A stretch of 64,000 bases of DNA from Lomentospora prolificans (Eukaryota > Ascomycota > Sordariomycetes > Microascales > Microascaceae): the NCBI GenBank assembly GCA_029532625.1, contig JARFXM010000002.1, forward strand, positions 868,001-932,000, written 5' to 3'. A program made the position numbers and the translations under genes. This document shows, piece by piece, positions 13,401-25,501 of this stretch; positions within the stretch are counted from its first letter, which is position 1, and the number at the start of each line of letters is the position of its first letter. The notes beneath the pieces were generated by a model. That model saw nothing but the letters and a program-made list of their open reading frames with translations. It was not told the origin of the DNA and did no database searches.

Positions 13401-13736
13401 TCTTGTACTTTTTTCTCTCTTGTTTTATGGAACCACGACTTACAGTGATTGCGTCGAACTTTAGCCAGCTGGTTGGACTTTGCTTCGCCTGAACCTTCGA
13501 TCCTCGGGCATCCTCAATCCAATTATCGGCCCGTGCAACTAGACGAGAATCATCTTGAATCCGTACCTTTATATACCTCAGATTATATCGGACATTCGAG
13601 GAACCCAACGAGCCCAGAAGCCAGACCTCAGCTTGCCTCTCTCAGAGGCTTCCCCGCCTCGCCCAACCCCGTCAAAAGCGCCAGCCCAATTCCCAGCGCC
13701 CGATATCCTGTCGACCCTCATAATTAATACTTGACA

Positions 13737-15491
13737 ATGTCCGGCAGGAGAGGAGAGGCGGCGTATATGGAGGAGGTCGACGACGATGACCATATTAAGG
13801 AGGGCACCAGAGTTGCTGCTTCCGTAGCAGCCAGCCCCATTAAAGAAAGGGCAAATAGCAAAAAGACAAGACGCTCCGGCTCTATCTCGCCCGCTGGCTA
13901 TGGACACACAGACTCTGATGAGACGATACTATCTCCTCGGAGGAACAGAGATCCGCGGTCCAAGATGAGTCAGAAGGATCGTGAGCGTTTGGAGAGAGAG
14001 CGTGAGAGGGAGCGCGAGAAAGCTCATCAACGGAACCCGAGTAAGAAGAATGTGGCCATCCGCCCTGCACCCAAGACATCCAAGACATCACCCGTTGTCC
14101 ACACATATCCGAAAAAGACTCCGGAATCAGAATACTACGGTGTTCAAGGGTCGAGCGCTGGCCAACGATTTCGCTCTCATACGGCCACCAACTATGGCGG
14201 CGGTGTTCCCATTACCGGGGGGAGTGGTGCTCGCTCTATGAGCTACCACGGTCCTAAGTCACACCCGCCCCCCGCGAACGCCGGGTTTTACGCTGCTCAG
14301 CAGTTCTCTACTTCGCCATTTGCGCCGTCCCTTCCCGGTTATCCGCCATCTCAACAAGTATATGGGTCCTCATATGGCTCTTCCTATGGCGGACACCCGG
14401 CGGGCATAGCTGCCTCTCACTCTCCTCTACCCCCGCCATCCCCGGTGGATAATTATATGGAAGCCCACCATCATGAGCACTTAAAGCAGCGGTTCCAGCA
14501 GTCACGGCCGGCCTCGGCTATTGGCATTCGGCAAACTCGTCGGCCGTCATATTACGACGACCATGAGGATGAGGAAAGTCTACCTCGGATCGGGCGAAAG
14601 CCCTCCGTCAAGGCAGGCGGTAAGGACAGAGACTCGCAAGATCGTGCAGCAATGCCCCCGCCGCCACGGCCCAAGTCTACTCGACCTATCGTCCTTCGGC
14701 CGCCTCCTCCGCAAACGCATAAGACCCGGGGATACGATGACGAATCCTTTGCTGGCGAGAGTTTGATGTACCGGGACATGGGTCGCGATATACCTCCGCG
14801 TGACATCCCTCGGGATATCCCTCGGGACATGGCTCGTCGGTCCAGTGACTTTAGCACCTCCCAACCGCGGACACGACGCATGTCTATGATTCCAGGAGAC
14901 TCGTCATTGCAACTCCAAGGCCCTCGTGAAGTCAGATCCCGCCCAAACTCGATTTACGGCGGGGTAGATGTCGATGACCTGGACCACGAGTATGGCTACA
15001 GTGACAAGGTCCATGAGCAACTTATGAAGGCCGGTGCGTACCAGGATTCGGTTGCTGGCGGATTAACTCAGGCTCTCACCAAGGACGCCTTGCAAAAGGT
15101 AACGAAGCGCAGCCAAGGTGGTAGTAGTAGGTCGACTCGCAGCAGTAGCAGCCACGACGAAAGTGAGTGGAGACACTCTGCTACTACACGCACCACGCGG
15201 TCCATCGTCGGGGACGAAGATGTCACCATCAAGGTGAAGGGCCATGCTGTTGTTGAGGTATCTGGTACTAAGATTGAGTGCCAAGACGGCAGCGCCATCA
15301 GCATCTCGTCGCGGCCGTCGCAACCCCAAGGTCGCTTGATCGATAGCGACAAGGGCAGCACTGTCTATGATGACCGAAAGTCAAGGGTTGAGAGACTTCC
15401 CCACCGCAGCAGAGCCATAAGCCAGTCTGGTTATGCACGAAACCACCCCGTGTACGAGGCATACAATTCAGACTACGACCGAATTTGGTGA
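13737..15491 (+). CDS. Large disordered conserved fungal protein, function unknown
   Basis: A single-exon frame encodes 584 residues. The in-frame codon before it at 13731 is TTG, so the ATG at 13737 (context ACAATGTCC) is the start. The protein is mostly low complexity: an acidic start, an Arg/Glu helix-like run (residues about 80-100), Ser/Pro/Gly/Tyr-rich sequence, and a short repeat of the unit (R)DIPRD around residues 350-370. Its C-terminal third is different. A helical segment with VHEQLMKAGAYQDSV and LTQALTKDALQKV (about 425-460) is followed by a compact beta-like block, VTIKVKGHAVVEVSG then TKIECQDGSAISI (about 496-523). That block is the part most likely to be a folded domain. No membrane segment or catalytic motif is present. 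A long pyrimidine-rich leader precedes the gene and may hold a 5' UTR intron. I do not recognise a named family. Confidence 0.87.
   Translation: MSGRRGEAAYMEEVDDDDHIKEGTRVAASVAASPIKERANSKKTRRSGSISPAGYGHTDSDETILSPRRNRDPRSKMSQKDRERLEREREREREKAHQRNPSKKNVAIRPAPKTSKTSPVVHTYPKKTPESEYYGVQGSSAGQRFRSHTATNYGGGVPITGGSGARSMSYHGPKSHPPPANAGFYAAQQFSTSPFAPSLPGYPPSQQVYGSSYGSSYGGHPAGIAASHSPLPPPSPVDNYMEAHHHEHLKQRFQQSRPASAIGIRQTRRPSYYDDHEDEESLPRIGRKPSVKAGGKDRDSQDRAAMPPPPRPKSTRPIVLRPPPPQTHKTRGYDDESFAGESLMYRDMGRDIPPRDIPRDIPRDMARRSSDFSTSQPRTRRMSMIPGDSSLQLQGPREVRSRPNSIYGGVDVDDLDHEYGYSDKVHEQLMKAGAYQDSVAGGLTQALTKDALQKVTKRSQGGSSRSTRSSSSHDESEWRHSATTRTTRSIVGDEDVTIKVKGHAVVEVSGTKIECQDGSAISISSRPSQPQGRLIDSDKGSTVYDDRKSRVERLPHRSRAISQSGYARNHPVYEAYNSDYDRIW
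14786..14845 (+). repeat. In-frame DIPRD codon repeat
   Basis: Inside the 584-residue protein a 12-base unit close to GACATCCCTCGG repeats about three times in tandem. It encodes successive DIP-R units and ends in DMAR. It adds four residues per unit without shifting frame. Confidence 0.75.
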
Positions 15492-18060
15492 AATTGACGA
15501 GACGACGACTATATAACGAACTTCTTCCCGCAACGAATCCCATTCTGCTTTTCACTAGTCATCGGAAACTTGTGGCTTCCGCATCTCCTTTGCGCCGTTG
15601 GCTATTTCCTCGACCTCTTTGGCTTCTCCTCTCTTTCTTTTTATTTCCTTTTCCATCTCACTTCTATTTTTGAAACCATTCGAGCAGTTTTTATACTCGG
15701 TCATGAGCGACGTCACAGAAGCAAAGCAAGCGAAATGTATTTGAATGGCATGAGGCTAGGGAATTTATACAATGGAATGCCTTGGGAAAGGGAGGGTTGG
15801 GTCATTTTATTTCCTTTCCGGATATCTTGATTTTTTTCTCAGTTTTGATCCAGTTACCATCTTAGCCATTTTCTTTTCTACCATGTATCCCCTTGTGCGA
15901 TTACTTGGAGGTCTTGACATCTTTCATTGTTCTGAGAGCAGAAAACTGTTGATACCCCAAAAGAACAGCATCGGGAGAATAGAGATGGGTAGTTTCATTT
16001 ATCCATTTCTTTTCTGAACCTTTCCATCCTTCCCCGCCTCTCCCACACCCACCTACTTATATTTCCTCCTCTTCCAATGTCCTGCCTTCACACGTCTCAA
16101 AACCGAGCGGCTCTAGCATTCTAGCTATTCCCTCAGGCGGTGTCCTCCATCTTGTTTCCATATCACAAGCTCGCCTCTTCATTTCTCAGACCTCAGCTTC
16201 TGTTGGTTTCTTGTTTCCTTTTTCTTTTTTTCCTTTTTTCTTTTACCTCATTCCAAGACTGTTCAAAAAGATATATCAGAGAGCACAGGTCGCTTTTGTT
16301 AGGATACATACTCTCATACAAAAACATATGGGACGGAAACACAGTTGGATTTGCACAAATCCTTCTATCGATGTTTCTGTATTCAGGTAATAACTACCCT
16401 CATGGATTGTACCCCGGATGCAACGGATGACGGGGTGGGAATCCGTTTCCACGGTATTGGAGGCAAATGTTTCTCTGTGCACATGGAACACTCTTGAATG
16501 GGTTCCTTTGCAACGGTCCTTTGCTACGTCGGGCGAATGGAGGGGATTTGAGAACAACCAAAGTCCTTAATTTGCCAGCGTAGTTGGATGGATTTTCTTT
16601 GTCTTCACGGCGGTCTATTTAGCTGTATGCTAACACATACCGACCTGAATACATATGTTCCTACTACTGACTGGTATTTTTGACCGCCTTCGTTGTTTGG
16701 GCCGTCTTTGACCCGGCTTAACTGGCGCTTGCAGTTTCATGTTCTATTCTGGTTCAGGAATTACTGATTTTGGTATAGACGGGATTAATGAGCCTCATGG
16801 GCTTGCATGATTTCTACTGTTTATTTGGAGGCCTTTGTCTGCCGCCATCGGTTTCGAGGCCGATGACGCGCTTATCAGTATAATTTGAATCAGCGTTGAA
16901 GGTTCTAATCCTCGGGTGACGAGATGGAGTAATACACATGCTTGTTTTCAGCTCGAGAGGGAGGCATAGTATGGTAGCATTCTTAGCGGAGTAGAGAAAT
17001 GTGGGTGGGTTTAAATCTGACTTTCTCCTCCTATCCCTTCTTTATCTACTGCCGCCGGACGTGTCAAACAGATGGATGCCGTAGTGAATGCCCTAAGAAA
17101 ACGAACGACTTGGAGTTGGAGGTCGACACTCATAGCGTGCCGGCGAAGTTGTAACCCCCGGATTCTGTCTGGAGGATCAGAGAGGGCCGCGGTTGGTTCT
17201 CGGGTCTAATGAAAGTCTGAATGCCATTTGATAGCCCATTGAAAGTAGTATTGACACCTAAAGTATGTACAGATAGTAAAGTATATTTTATTATCTCAGT
17301 ATTCGCATCCACGACATGAGTACGAATTACGCGTGGATGTTGTGCAAAATCATTAAGCCGCAACTGGATGGTGGGGCGTCTGGTTGCCGGGCCAGCGGGA
17401 TTTATGTTTACTTTCGACGTCATCTCGGGATTGGATGAAGCGAGAGAAAAGGGTTGGGAGGGACGTCTTTCTGTATGAAAATTTATGCAAGCATCGTTTT
17501 ACAAGTTTAATAAGAACAGTGCTGTGTATTAAGGGAAGCAGAGAGGATATTTCATCGGACCAGCTCGTGTTGCCTGGTAAGTGCTCGCGTCGGAAGCCCG
17601 AGACTGATGGAGGATGATAGGTGGGGATGCGATCCCTGACATCTCCATCCCACCTTCCTTGCCCCAGCCACTGTGGTTTCTACAGGAACCAGCAAAACAT
17701 TGAATCACTTCGCAAGCCAAGGCAGGCGCCTATCTCAATCCGTCACATCCTGTCTCTTTTCTTCCTAACGAGAACATTTCGAATTTCATTTTCATTCGAT
17801 TTCCACTAGAACACTGTTGGGGAAACAATACGTACGGAAAGACACGAGTGTTTGTTCGTGCATCGAGTCTCGCCATCATAAACAACACAAAACAGTCTGT
17901 TATTCAAGCCTCTTGATTATCACTGTTTTATTCCACCGATTTTGAGGCTTCGGCCTCGTACTCTAAGGCATCTTTGTAACCTCACAACATCCCAAAAAAA
18001 AAAAAAAACCCCACGAACCCACATTTACCATAACAGCAACAGCGCGAGAGAGCTGCAAAG
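15492..18060. other. 2.6 kb between genes
   Basis: About 15590-16260 is T/C-rich and probably includes the 3' UTR of the preceding gene. The stretch just before 18061 is the leader of the next gene and carries a 15-base A run at 17994-18008. No coding region is supported. Confidence 0.55.
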
Positions 18061-19284
18061 ATGCCTCCTCCACCCGTGGACCTCCTCGGGCCCTTGAAAG
18101 CACGCGCGGTCCTCGTCGCTCGTGAGCCCCAGACTGGCGGAACCGATTACGAGCCCGGCGTAGGTGTCATCAACCCTCACGACATCAACAACACAGTCTT
18201 CTTCGTCCTCTTCGGTTTTATCGGTGCCGCTTTCGTTATCGCCGGGATCTGGTTCTTCTTCTGGGCTAAGAACGGAGGATTCGAGTTCAAGGACGGCGAT
18301 TGGGAAGAATACAAGTCCACCGTTCTCCGCCGCCGTGGCCCCAATGGTACCGTTATCTCTGGAGCTACCGCGCCTACCAACCTCGGTGGTGGTAGCGTTT
18401 ACAAAGACATCGTTGACGATGACGGCACAACGGTCATTACGGAGAGCACTGGCCTATCAGGAATTACTGCTGGCGTTAGCGACATCTCGGCCCGCGAGCG
18501 ACGACGGGCTCTGAGGGAGAAAAAGATTAAGCAGATGCAAGAGGAGAGTCGACAACGCAAGCGGGAGAAACAGGAGAAGAAGAAGGCAAAGCGACACGTT
18601 GACGAAGACGGCGTCGTTGTGGATGAGCAGGCCGAAAAGCAAGCCGAGGACGAGCTCCGAAAGTACCGTCACGAGCGCCCCGCCCGCGTCGGTGGCCTCA
18701 ACAAGGAGAGCGAAGGCTCGCAGTGGGATGGCTCCACGAACCCCTCGGATAGTACCGTCTCGTCCAGCCTCATCAGCAACCGCCAAGCTACCCCTACCAA
18801 CTCCCCCCAGAAGTCCGGAGGCATCCGAAAGGTCTACTCCACCGCCGACCGAACCGCCGAGCGTGAGCGTGAGCGGGAGCGTGAGAGAATCAGGACTGAG
18901 GCCAGGAGACTCCAAGAGCGCGGTCGTCAGGCCCTCGTCGAGAGGGAGCCCAGCTCCCACAGACGCAGCAGGAGAGATTTCAGCTATCAGCGGGCGGCGG
19001 AGAGCGAGATTGCCGAGTCGGCTGTGACTAGGAGCAGCCGCCGAAGCGAGCGCACGGAGAGGACGGAACGCAGTGACAGGAGCGAGAGAACCGAGAGGAC
19101 GATGCCCGGAAGTTGGGCGGCGAGCGACATTGATAGCGAGTTGGGAACCAAGAGCTATCATCATCCCATCCCGGAGCTGAGGAGCCAGTCTAGCGCGGCG
19201 CCTAGCAGGCACCGGTCGAGCGATAACAGGCGGTCAAGGAGCGGATACAGAAGGGCGAGGAACGAGGACTACCCTGATAACTGA
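18061..19284 (+). CDS. Single-pass membrane protein with long charged tail
   Basis: This intronless gene encodes 407 residues starting at ATG 18061 (context AAGATGCC, preceded by A/C-rich leader). One hydrophobic segment is visible at about residues 45-68 (VFFVLFGFIGAAFVIAGIWF). A 44-residue N-terminus lies on one side and the rest on the other. After the membrane segment comes FEFKDGDWEEYKSTVLRRR, then a Lys/Arg/Glu-rich probable coiled coil (about 146-180). A second run of alternating Arg-Glu follows (about 262-300), then an unusual SER/TER repeat (RSERTERTERSDRSERTERT, about 325-345). The C-terminus is Ser/Arg-rich and disordered. No cleavable signal peptide or enzymatic motif is present. 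The arrangement suggests a membrane-anchored scaffold or tether, which is inference. It resembles uncharacterised proteins conserved in Sordariomycetes; I cannot name a function. Confidence 0.88.
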   Translation: MPPPPVDLLGPLKARAVLVAREPQTGGTDYEPGVGVINPHDINNTVFFVLFGFIGAAFVIAGIWFFFWAKNGGFEFKDGDWEEYKSTVLRRRGPNGTVISGATAPTNLGGGSVYKDIVDDDGTTVITESTGLSGITAGVSDISARERRRALREKKIKQMQEESRQRKREKQEKKKAKRHVDEDGVVVDEQAEKQAEDELRKYRHERPARVGGLNKESEGSQWDGSTNPSDSTVSSSLISNRQATPTNSPQKSGGIRKVYSTADRTAERERERERERIRTEARRLQERGRQALVEREPSSHRRSRRDFSYQRAAESEIAESAVTRSSRRSERTERTERSDRSERTERTMPGSWAASDIDSELGTKSYHHPIPELRSQSSAAPSRHRSSDNRRSRSGYRRARNEDYPDN

Positions 19285-22200
19285 TATTGAGCTCGGTACT
19301 CCAATGTAGAACCAGCAATCTCAGCCTCGAACCACGAGGCTGGGAGCTGGCTCATCACTCACAACATCTTTTTCATGCTTATCAGACTTGTCAGATTTTA
19401 CGGATAGCAACCGGGGTGCTAGATTGATGTCACGGTTCTTGGGTCTCGGTTCTTTGTGTTTAGGGTCCCATGGAGGTTTTGATACGCGGCGTTTTGTTCC
19501 TTCTAAATTGCTTCGTCCACTTACATTCTGTTGTTTTTTTTTTTTTTTTTTTCAAGGTAGCATCAACGATATGAAGAGTGCCGACTAGACCTCATGTACG
19601 TAGTTAGATACAGCTGTCGGCATTATCGGCTTAGGGAATCCATGGAAATGAATAATATACGACGTCCGTTTATACATATGAAACTTAACCCACAGTGACG
19701 GTACGAACTGCGTTGTCGATGGAGTAATTAAAGGCCCCATGATTATCCTCTTATCCGAAGGTGAAACTCTTCTTCTTTATTTCTTTCTGGAACAGACGAG
19801 ACGACGTCTGGGCGTTTGCAGGTTTCCAGGGGTCCAGGGGCACCCGCGCCGAGAGGCTCACCACCTGCTGGAAGCCGGGGAAGCCGGGTGACGGAACCAG
19901 TAAAACGGACGTGCACGGGTGGAAGACGGGCTCCACCGAGAGGTCAATTACGCTAGATTAGGCACGGAGCTCTGGAGAGGAGGGGCGCAAGAGCCAGGTT
20001 GGCATCGTCTGATGGGGGTTTGGGAGGGGGGTTTCAGAGTTTTGGGATGATGGACGGGCTAGGAACCGAGTTGGTTGTTCAAAGCCACGACATCATGCCA
20101 TGCATGGCGGAGGCCTGGGATGGCGGTTTGCATTGTTATTATTGTATGTGAGCATGCCCGAGGATAACGCCAAATATTGAGACCCAGGTTGGCTGGGATT
20201 ATACTTCGTATATTGGATGGTGGTTTAATAATCGCTTTACACATGGATGGGGAGGATGAAACTGTTGTCGAAATAAGCATACCGAAAAGGGTTGTGTGTG
20301 TCGACACATCTTCCTAGGAAACAGTTTGGTGCAGAGCAGGCAGGCACCCGAATTAGACTTGGAGACTTTCGTAAGGAAGGTTGGTAGCCACTGTGCGCAT
20401 ACGCCAAGTGTTAAGGTTGCTGAATTGCCAGATTCTTCGCCACTTAGCAGCACCCGGTATTGCGAATTATTAATGCACGATGCAAAGCTACGGACTGGCC
20501 TAATGCACACGGGTACCGAGGGAGATGGAGATGCGCCCAAGTGTCCGTTAAATTCAGGGTCTCTCGGTCTCCATCTCTCTCTTTTCGGAGCTGGTCCGAC
20601 AGTTGCTGTGTTGTATTGAGAAGCACAGATGGTCGGCATTGCTGGCGCCTTGCTGTGAACCAGTCCCATTCGATCAAAAACCCCAGCTCCATCATTGATG
20701 TGTTTCCCTAGCCGCCCCTCGCTCCGCCCGCTGAAAAGGGAGAAGGGGGGGGGGTTTCCCGCCAGGGGGTACCACGAAATGAAATCCTGCTGGCCAGCAT
20801 ATACAGCTGGCCTCTGCCCGTTCAGGCGCTGACGGAGGGGTCCATTAGGCCGTGGTAGGACGGACACCCAACTAGGCTGGCTTTGAATTCTCACTGCATT
20901 CCCTTTTCAACGAGACAGCTTCTGCTACCTGTACGAAAAGTCGAACATGCAGCAAGGTACTCTCTTCGTTGGGAAAGTGTGATGGATCCAGTGTGTTGCC
21001 TGCAGCTTCCAGACACGGGCAAAGCGAGCAAGCCAGGTCCGTCAGTGACCAAGGGAAGATCAAGCGGTAGTACCTTCGTACAAGTCTCGCCCTCGTCCAA
21101 GTAGTAATAGTTCCAAGGTCAGGTCAGGTCAAGCCGACGAATGCCAAGAACTTGAGGTCACTGGTACCCACAGCTCCGCGCCACCTGCTAGCCTCTAAGC
21201 GGGTACTATACTTGTAGCTGCTAACAGTTTCACCTGTTCACCCATGTACCACGAAGTGCCTTGGCCCCAGACACAAAGTCAAGGAAAGGCCGTAATGACC
21301 AAGTCCGTTGGTGAGAGGTAGGAGGAATACCTGTCTCCGATGACTTCAGTTGTAGTAGCTGGCAGTTAGTCCCCGCTCTTCCCGAACAGAGAAACACTAA
21401 CTGGAGAAGAGAGGCAAAAGAGTACTGTATCGGACCCGGCTGGCGCCAGCCCTGCCTCGCTCTGGCCCATGCCAGCCCGCCTTTGCCTTCTCCACTGCCC
21501 TTCCCTCGTCTGAGACTGGCACTGTCGTCAGCACACCGGGCCCAAAGCATGATGGTCAATCCCATTGATCCCTCATCCTACCCCAACTCTATCAATCCCA
21601 TCCAACCATTTCCCTCTTCAACCACCCCCATCCTCTCACGACCGACGACGCTGTAACGATCGCCGATATTTCCCTTTGTTTCCGAATCCATTCTTGTTCT
21701 TCCTTTTCTCCTCACTTTGTGCTTGGCTTCCACCAGCTTTCTTCTTCCCTCTCGTGCGTTCCCCGAGCGACCCTGCCTTTTCCGCCGACCCGCCGCGAAA
21801 CCCAGAGACGATCACAAGTCGGCTTGCCGAACGAGGGGGAGAACTGGCACCATTTGCCTGACGCCTTCGCAACAGGCTTTCGCCGCCAATACAGAAGGGC
21901 ACAGCGTGCCCGTTAATCCGATTCCCATTTGTATCGTCTTGTCTTCTTTTTGGCCTGCGTCGAATCTCGAAATTTCGAAAGGGAGGAAATTTAGTTTCGT
22001 CCGAGGATTCTGTATCTCTTCCTTATCTTCAGCCTCCGCCGTCCCTGCGATAAACCTCTCTCGCCACCTCGGACCTTGGGATACCCCGGAGCCATTCCTT
22101 ACTTTTTCGCCGACTATTATCGTACCTTGAATCGACGTCTTCCCGAATGATTTATTCGTAGCGATCAATACTTCCGCTGCTGCCTTTTTTTTTCCTTTCC

Positions 22201-22292
22201 CAGGCCTCCGGACCCCGAAACACATTCCCCCAAGTTCGGTCTCAGAGTCTTTACGCAATCACCTGATACGCGAGCGACACACAACGGCAGCC
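19285..22292. other. 3 kb between genes
   Basis: No supported gene. The stretch holds a 19-base T run at 19534-19552 and, from about 21560 to 22260, a pyrimidine-rich region that is the likely promoter and leader of the SPRY-protein gene. A 231-codon minus-strand frame at 20199-20894 has no recognisable features and overlaps frames on the other strand. Confidence 0.5.
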
Positions 22293-23989
22293 ATGGGTTC
22301 CTCGTCGTCCGACACCGTCGGCGTCATCGTTGTCGCCATACTATCTTCTTTCGCATCGGCCATCCTCATCGCCCTAGCCTTTGCCGCCCTCTACTTGTAC
22401 AGATTCCCCTCCCGCTCCGGGTGGCTAGATTTCCTTGGCACGCCGGGAGAGTTCGACGATGAGCAGGCCTTTCTTAAGGAGGAGGAAGAGGCTCTGGAGA
22501 CGATGGATGAGATGCAGAGGACGGAGTATCTGAGAGCCAAAGGTGCGTTGCCGCTTCCATTCGGGAGGGCCCCGCGGGGTCATCTGATCCGGTGATGTTT
22601 GGAGAACCCTAGAGCTAACTTTGTTTCGCCAGCCTTTATCAGTGCCAACCCTCCCGAATCTGCCCAGACCGATATCTCACTATCCCAATACCTCGCGATC
22701 CAGGAAAAGGGAGTTTCTGCCTGGGAGTTTGAACCCGAGCTTGAGATCGCCAACTGCTTCGTTGAGGCTCGCACAGAAATTGAGTTCTTCGACTCGGAGT
22801 GCACCGTCATGTGTAACCTTCCCGTACCAAAGCAGAACGATGTATACTATTGGGAGGCAAAGATCTACGATAAGCCTGACAACACACTGGTCAGCATCGG
22901 CATGGCTACGAAGCCGTACCCGCTCTTCAGGCTACCTGGTACGTTCTTACTCTTAGGGCTTGCCTTCTTTCAACCCACAGCTACTAACACAGCACTGCAG
23001 GCTACCACAAGTCGTCCGTCGCTTACCTCTCGAGCGGTGTTCGCCGGTATAACCAACCCTTTAATCCCACCCCCTACGGACCCGAGATTGTCCAAGGCGA
23101 TGTCATTGGCGTCGGCTACCGTCCCCGCACGGGCACCATCTTCTTCACTCGCAACGGTAAAAAGTTGGATGATGTAGCGCATGGCCTCAAAACCCAGAAC
23201 TTCTTCCCCGCCATTGGAGCCAACGGCCCCGCTACCGTGCATGTAAACCTCGGCCAGTCTGGCTTCGTTTTCATCGAGGCCAACGTGAAGAAGTGGGGTC
23301 TCGCCCCAGTCACTGGCAGCCTCGCCCCTCCTCCTCCGTACGGCTCAGAGCAGGGTAGCATTCTCCTCGAGTCCGGATCCAAGGACGGGAACTATAACTC
23401 GGCCCCTACGCGGTATCAGAGGGCCCACGCTAATACCCACTCGGGCGTCAACCCGTACCGTGTCACCCCCGGCCATGTCCTCAGCAACTCACAGCACGCG
23501 AGGTCAAGGAGTGGCAACTTCCGAGTCTTGCCTCCCACGAGCCCCGGTCCGGCCCGAAGCCCTACCGATATCTCGCTGGCGCAGCTCGTCCCCACGGAAG
23601 AGGCTGGCGAACCCAGCACTACCACAACCCATCCCAACGGCAGTGAAGTCGCCGATGGCGATGAGACTGTTGGCCTGGGCCTGCAGGATGCCCTCAACCC
23701 ACCGCCGGATTACACTAGCCCTGAGAACTCGGTATCTGGTAGCCGTCGGAGCAGCCTCGACAGCGAGAACACGCCCCTAATCCAGATTATCAACCGAAGC
23801 AGACAGAGCTCCCTGGCGACGGCTAACGGGCCCACTGGCTCGGGTCGCCGGACATCGTCTGCGCGCACACCCCCGAACCCACCGATTCCCAGCTACAGCG
23901 ACGCCGTAAGGGATAGCCCAGCGCCGCCGGAGAATCATGGCACGCAAAGGAGTTCGAGCCCCTCTTCGAGCGATAACTCTGCAAGGTGA
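22293..23989 (+). CDS. ssh4: Ssh4/Ear1-like endosomal SPRY protein (ubiquitin ligase adaptor)
   Basis: Three exons, 22293-22542, 22633-22938 and 23001-23989, join in phase to give 514 residues. Intron 1 (90 bp) starts GTGCGT; intron 2 (62 bp) starts GTACGT, has an ACTAAC branch site and ends CTGCAG. A membrane anchor lies at about residues 8-38, followed by an acidic Glu-rich stretch, then a SPRY/B30.2 domain spanning the exon junctions (about 88-285). That domain includes YYWEAKIYDKP, SIGMATKPYP, GDVIGVGYRPRTGTIFFTRNG and NFFPAIGANG. The tail is disordered and carries two PY motifs, PPPPY (about 294-298) and PPPDY (about 420), the sites that bind WW domains of Rsp5/Nedd4 ligases. In yeast Ssh4 and Ear1 recruit Rsp5 to sort membrane cargo into multivesicular bodies; the same role is inferred here. 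Reading through intron 1 meets an early stop, so splicing is required. Confidence 0.94.
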
Positions 23990-25501
23990 GAACGCGGAGG
24001 ATCTCGTTTCAATTGCAAGCAGTCTGCCGCTGGCGGTTTTCTGGGAGCGGGGAATGCATCATCATACTGGGTGGGATATTAAATGGATACATAGGCGTCA
24101 ACGGTGATAAAAACAACTTGAGCGAGGCTTTGGGATGTCGCCTGTCCCGACCGCTGTCGAGTTCCTTTCTGCTTTCTTTTCTTTTTGGGAACAGCGGGCA
24201 ACAGTTAAAAACGAGAAGGAGAGAGCAAGTTTATACCCCCCCGGGCTGTGCGGCGGCGCGTGTCCCCCTTTTTGTTTGCTTTGTCTTTTTAAACCTTTTA
24301 CATCACGCAACTCGAGTCCTTTCGGATCGGTCCAATCCCCTGATACATACACAACGACACAGACACACACACACACATGACCAACCTTGGCGTTTCTTTT
24401 TATGTTTTTCTTCTGGAAGAGTTTGGATTGGAGAACTCGAATGGCATCACAACATCACATCACATCACACCGATGACGTTTACTGGAGGGTCGAAGAAGA
24501 ACTGTTACCTGCATGGCGAATGGTGTTTTTCCAATCATAGTAGTCTACTTCTTTTTTTTTTCTTAATATGATGCCTTTTGAGGTAGTCTATCTGATGCTG
24601 CGATCCTTAGACTTTGGTATGCTTGTGTAAGTGACTCGGTTAGTATGGTCTTGGAACGGAGACTTTGCCAAAGGTGAGAGCGTTCTCATGTTACTGGGGG
24701 ATTGTGGTAGCTCCACTGGGAACGAGTTGCCTCGTTGCGTATTGCAACTGGCAGAGAGCCTTTAGCTGCCTTATACTCCAAGTTTACTCAGGCCAGTACG
24801 GGCATTCTCTCGATGCAAGGGGCCAGGACGATTCCAAGGTTCGCTCGGGGAGCAGGGTATAAGTTTTGCTCAGACAAGTCACTCGCCCTCGTCTGGCTTT
24901 AGTCGTCTCTATCCTCTATCCCCGATGCCCTCCCTAACTACTACCTTACTGCCACAGCCATTTATCCGACAGACAGCTGCAGGGCTATCCCGCTTGCACA
25001 CCACGAACACCTCTCTAGTAAAGCAGTCTTTTGTGGGTCGGTAACATCCATGGATCTCCACCTCTGGGGCCCGTCGTCGCGAGTTCTGTCGTTCCCGGCG
25101 TGTTTTGGGCGGGTTCAGGGCAAGACGGCGAGAGAAGGATGTTTCGTTCTACTTTTACGGGCTTTTGGGCTTGACGTGGGCTATTTGGAGGCGGATCGGG
25201 AGGAACAGCCACTTGGACGTGACTTCGAGTGTTGTCCTCCCAAATAACACATGGAGAACAAACCTAACAAAAAGAAAAGAGTAAGAATTACGAGAGTCAA
25301 AAGAAACGAGAGGACAGAAAAAAGGAAAAGAAGAAAAAAAAAAAGAAGCAAGAACAAAAAAAGAGAAGACATACAACACCAGGGATTCGCTGGTCGTCAC
25401 CGACCCAACTACTAGTCTGGCGCTTCGTAGCTTATGTACAGGGGAGCGGACGGGACCCTCAGTATTCTACGAGCTATGGTCGCATGTGCTTGGTTGAGGG
25501 A

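Larger units (their letters stand above)
4423..13736. other. 9.3 kb gene-free stretch
   Basis: No frame here shows a recognisable domain or convincing codon bias. The longer frames (up to about 200 codons) overlap one another on both strands and many lack an ATG. Visible content includes a tandem TTGCGCGG repeat at 8434-8456, a 24-base T run at 10414-10437, and a strongly pyrimidine-rich stretch from about 12880 to 13440. The last is probably the promoter/5' leader of the gene starting at 13737. Base composition is not AT-rich, so heavy RIP is not apparent. Confidence 0.55.

Noticed and set aside
13731..13736. TTG as start of the 584-residue protein
   Set aside because: Nuclear fungal genes rarely start at TTG and an ATG follows two codons later at 13737.
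16895..16930. GGTTCTAATCC, B-box-like
   Set aside because: No A box at the needed distance and no acceptor stem.
20199..20894. 231-codon minus-strand frame
   Set aside because: Overlaps several frames on both strands, shows no domain and has erratic composition.
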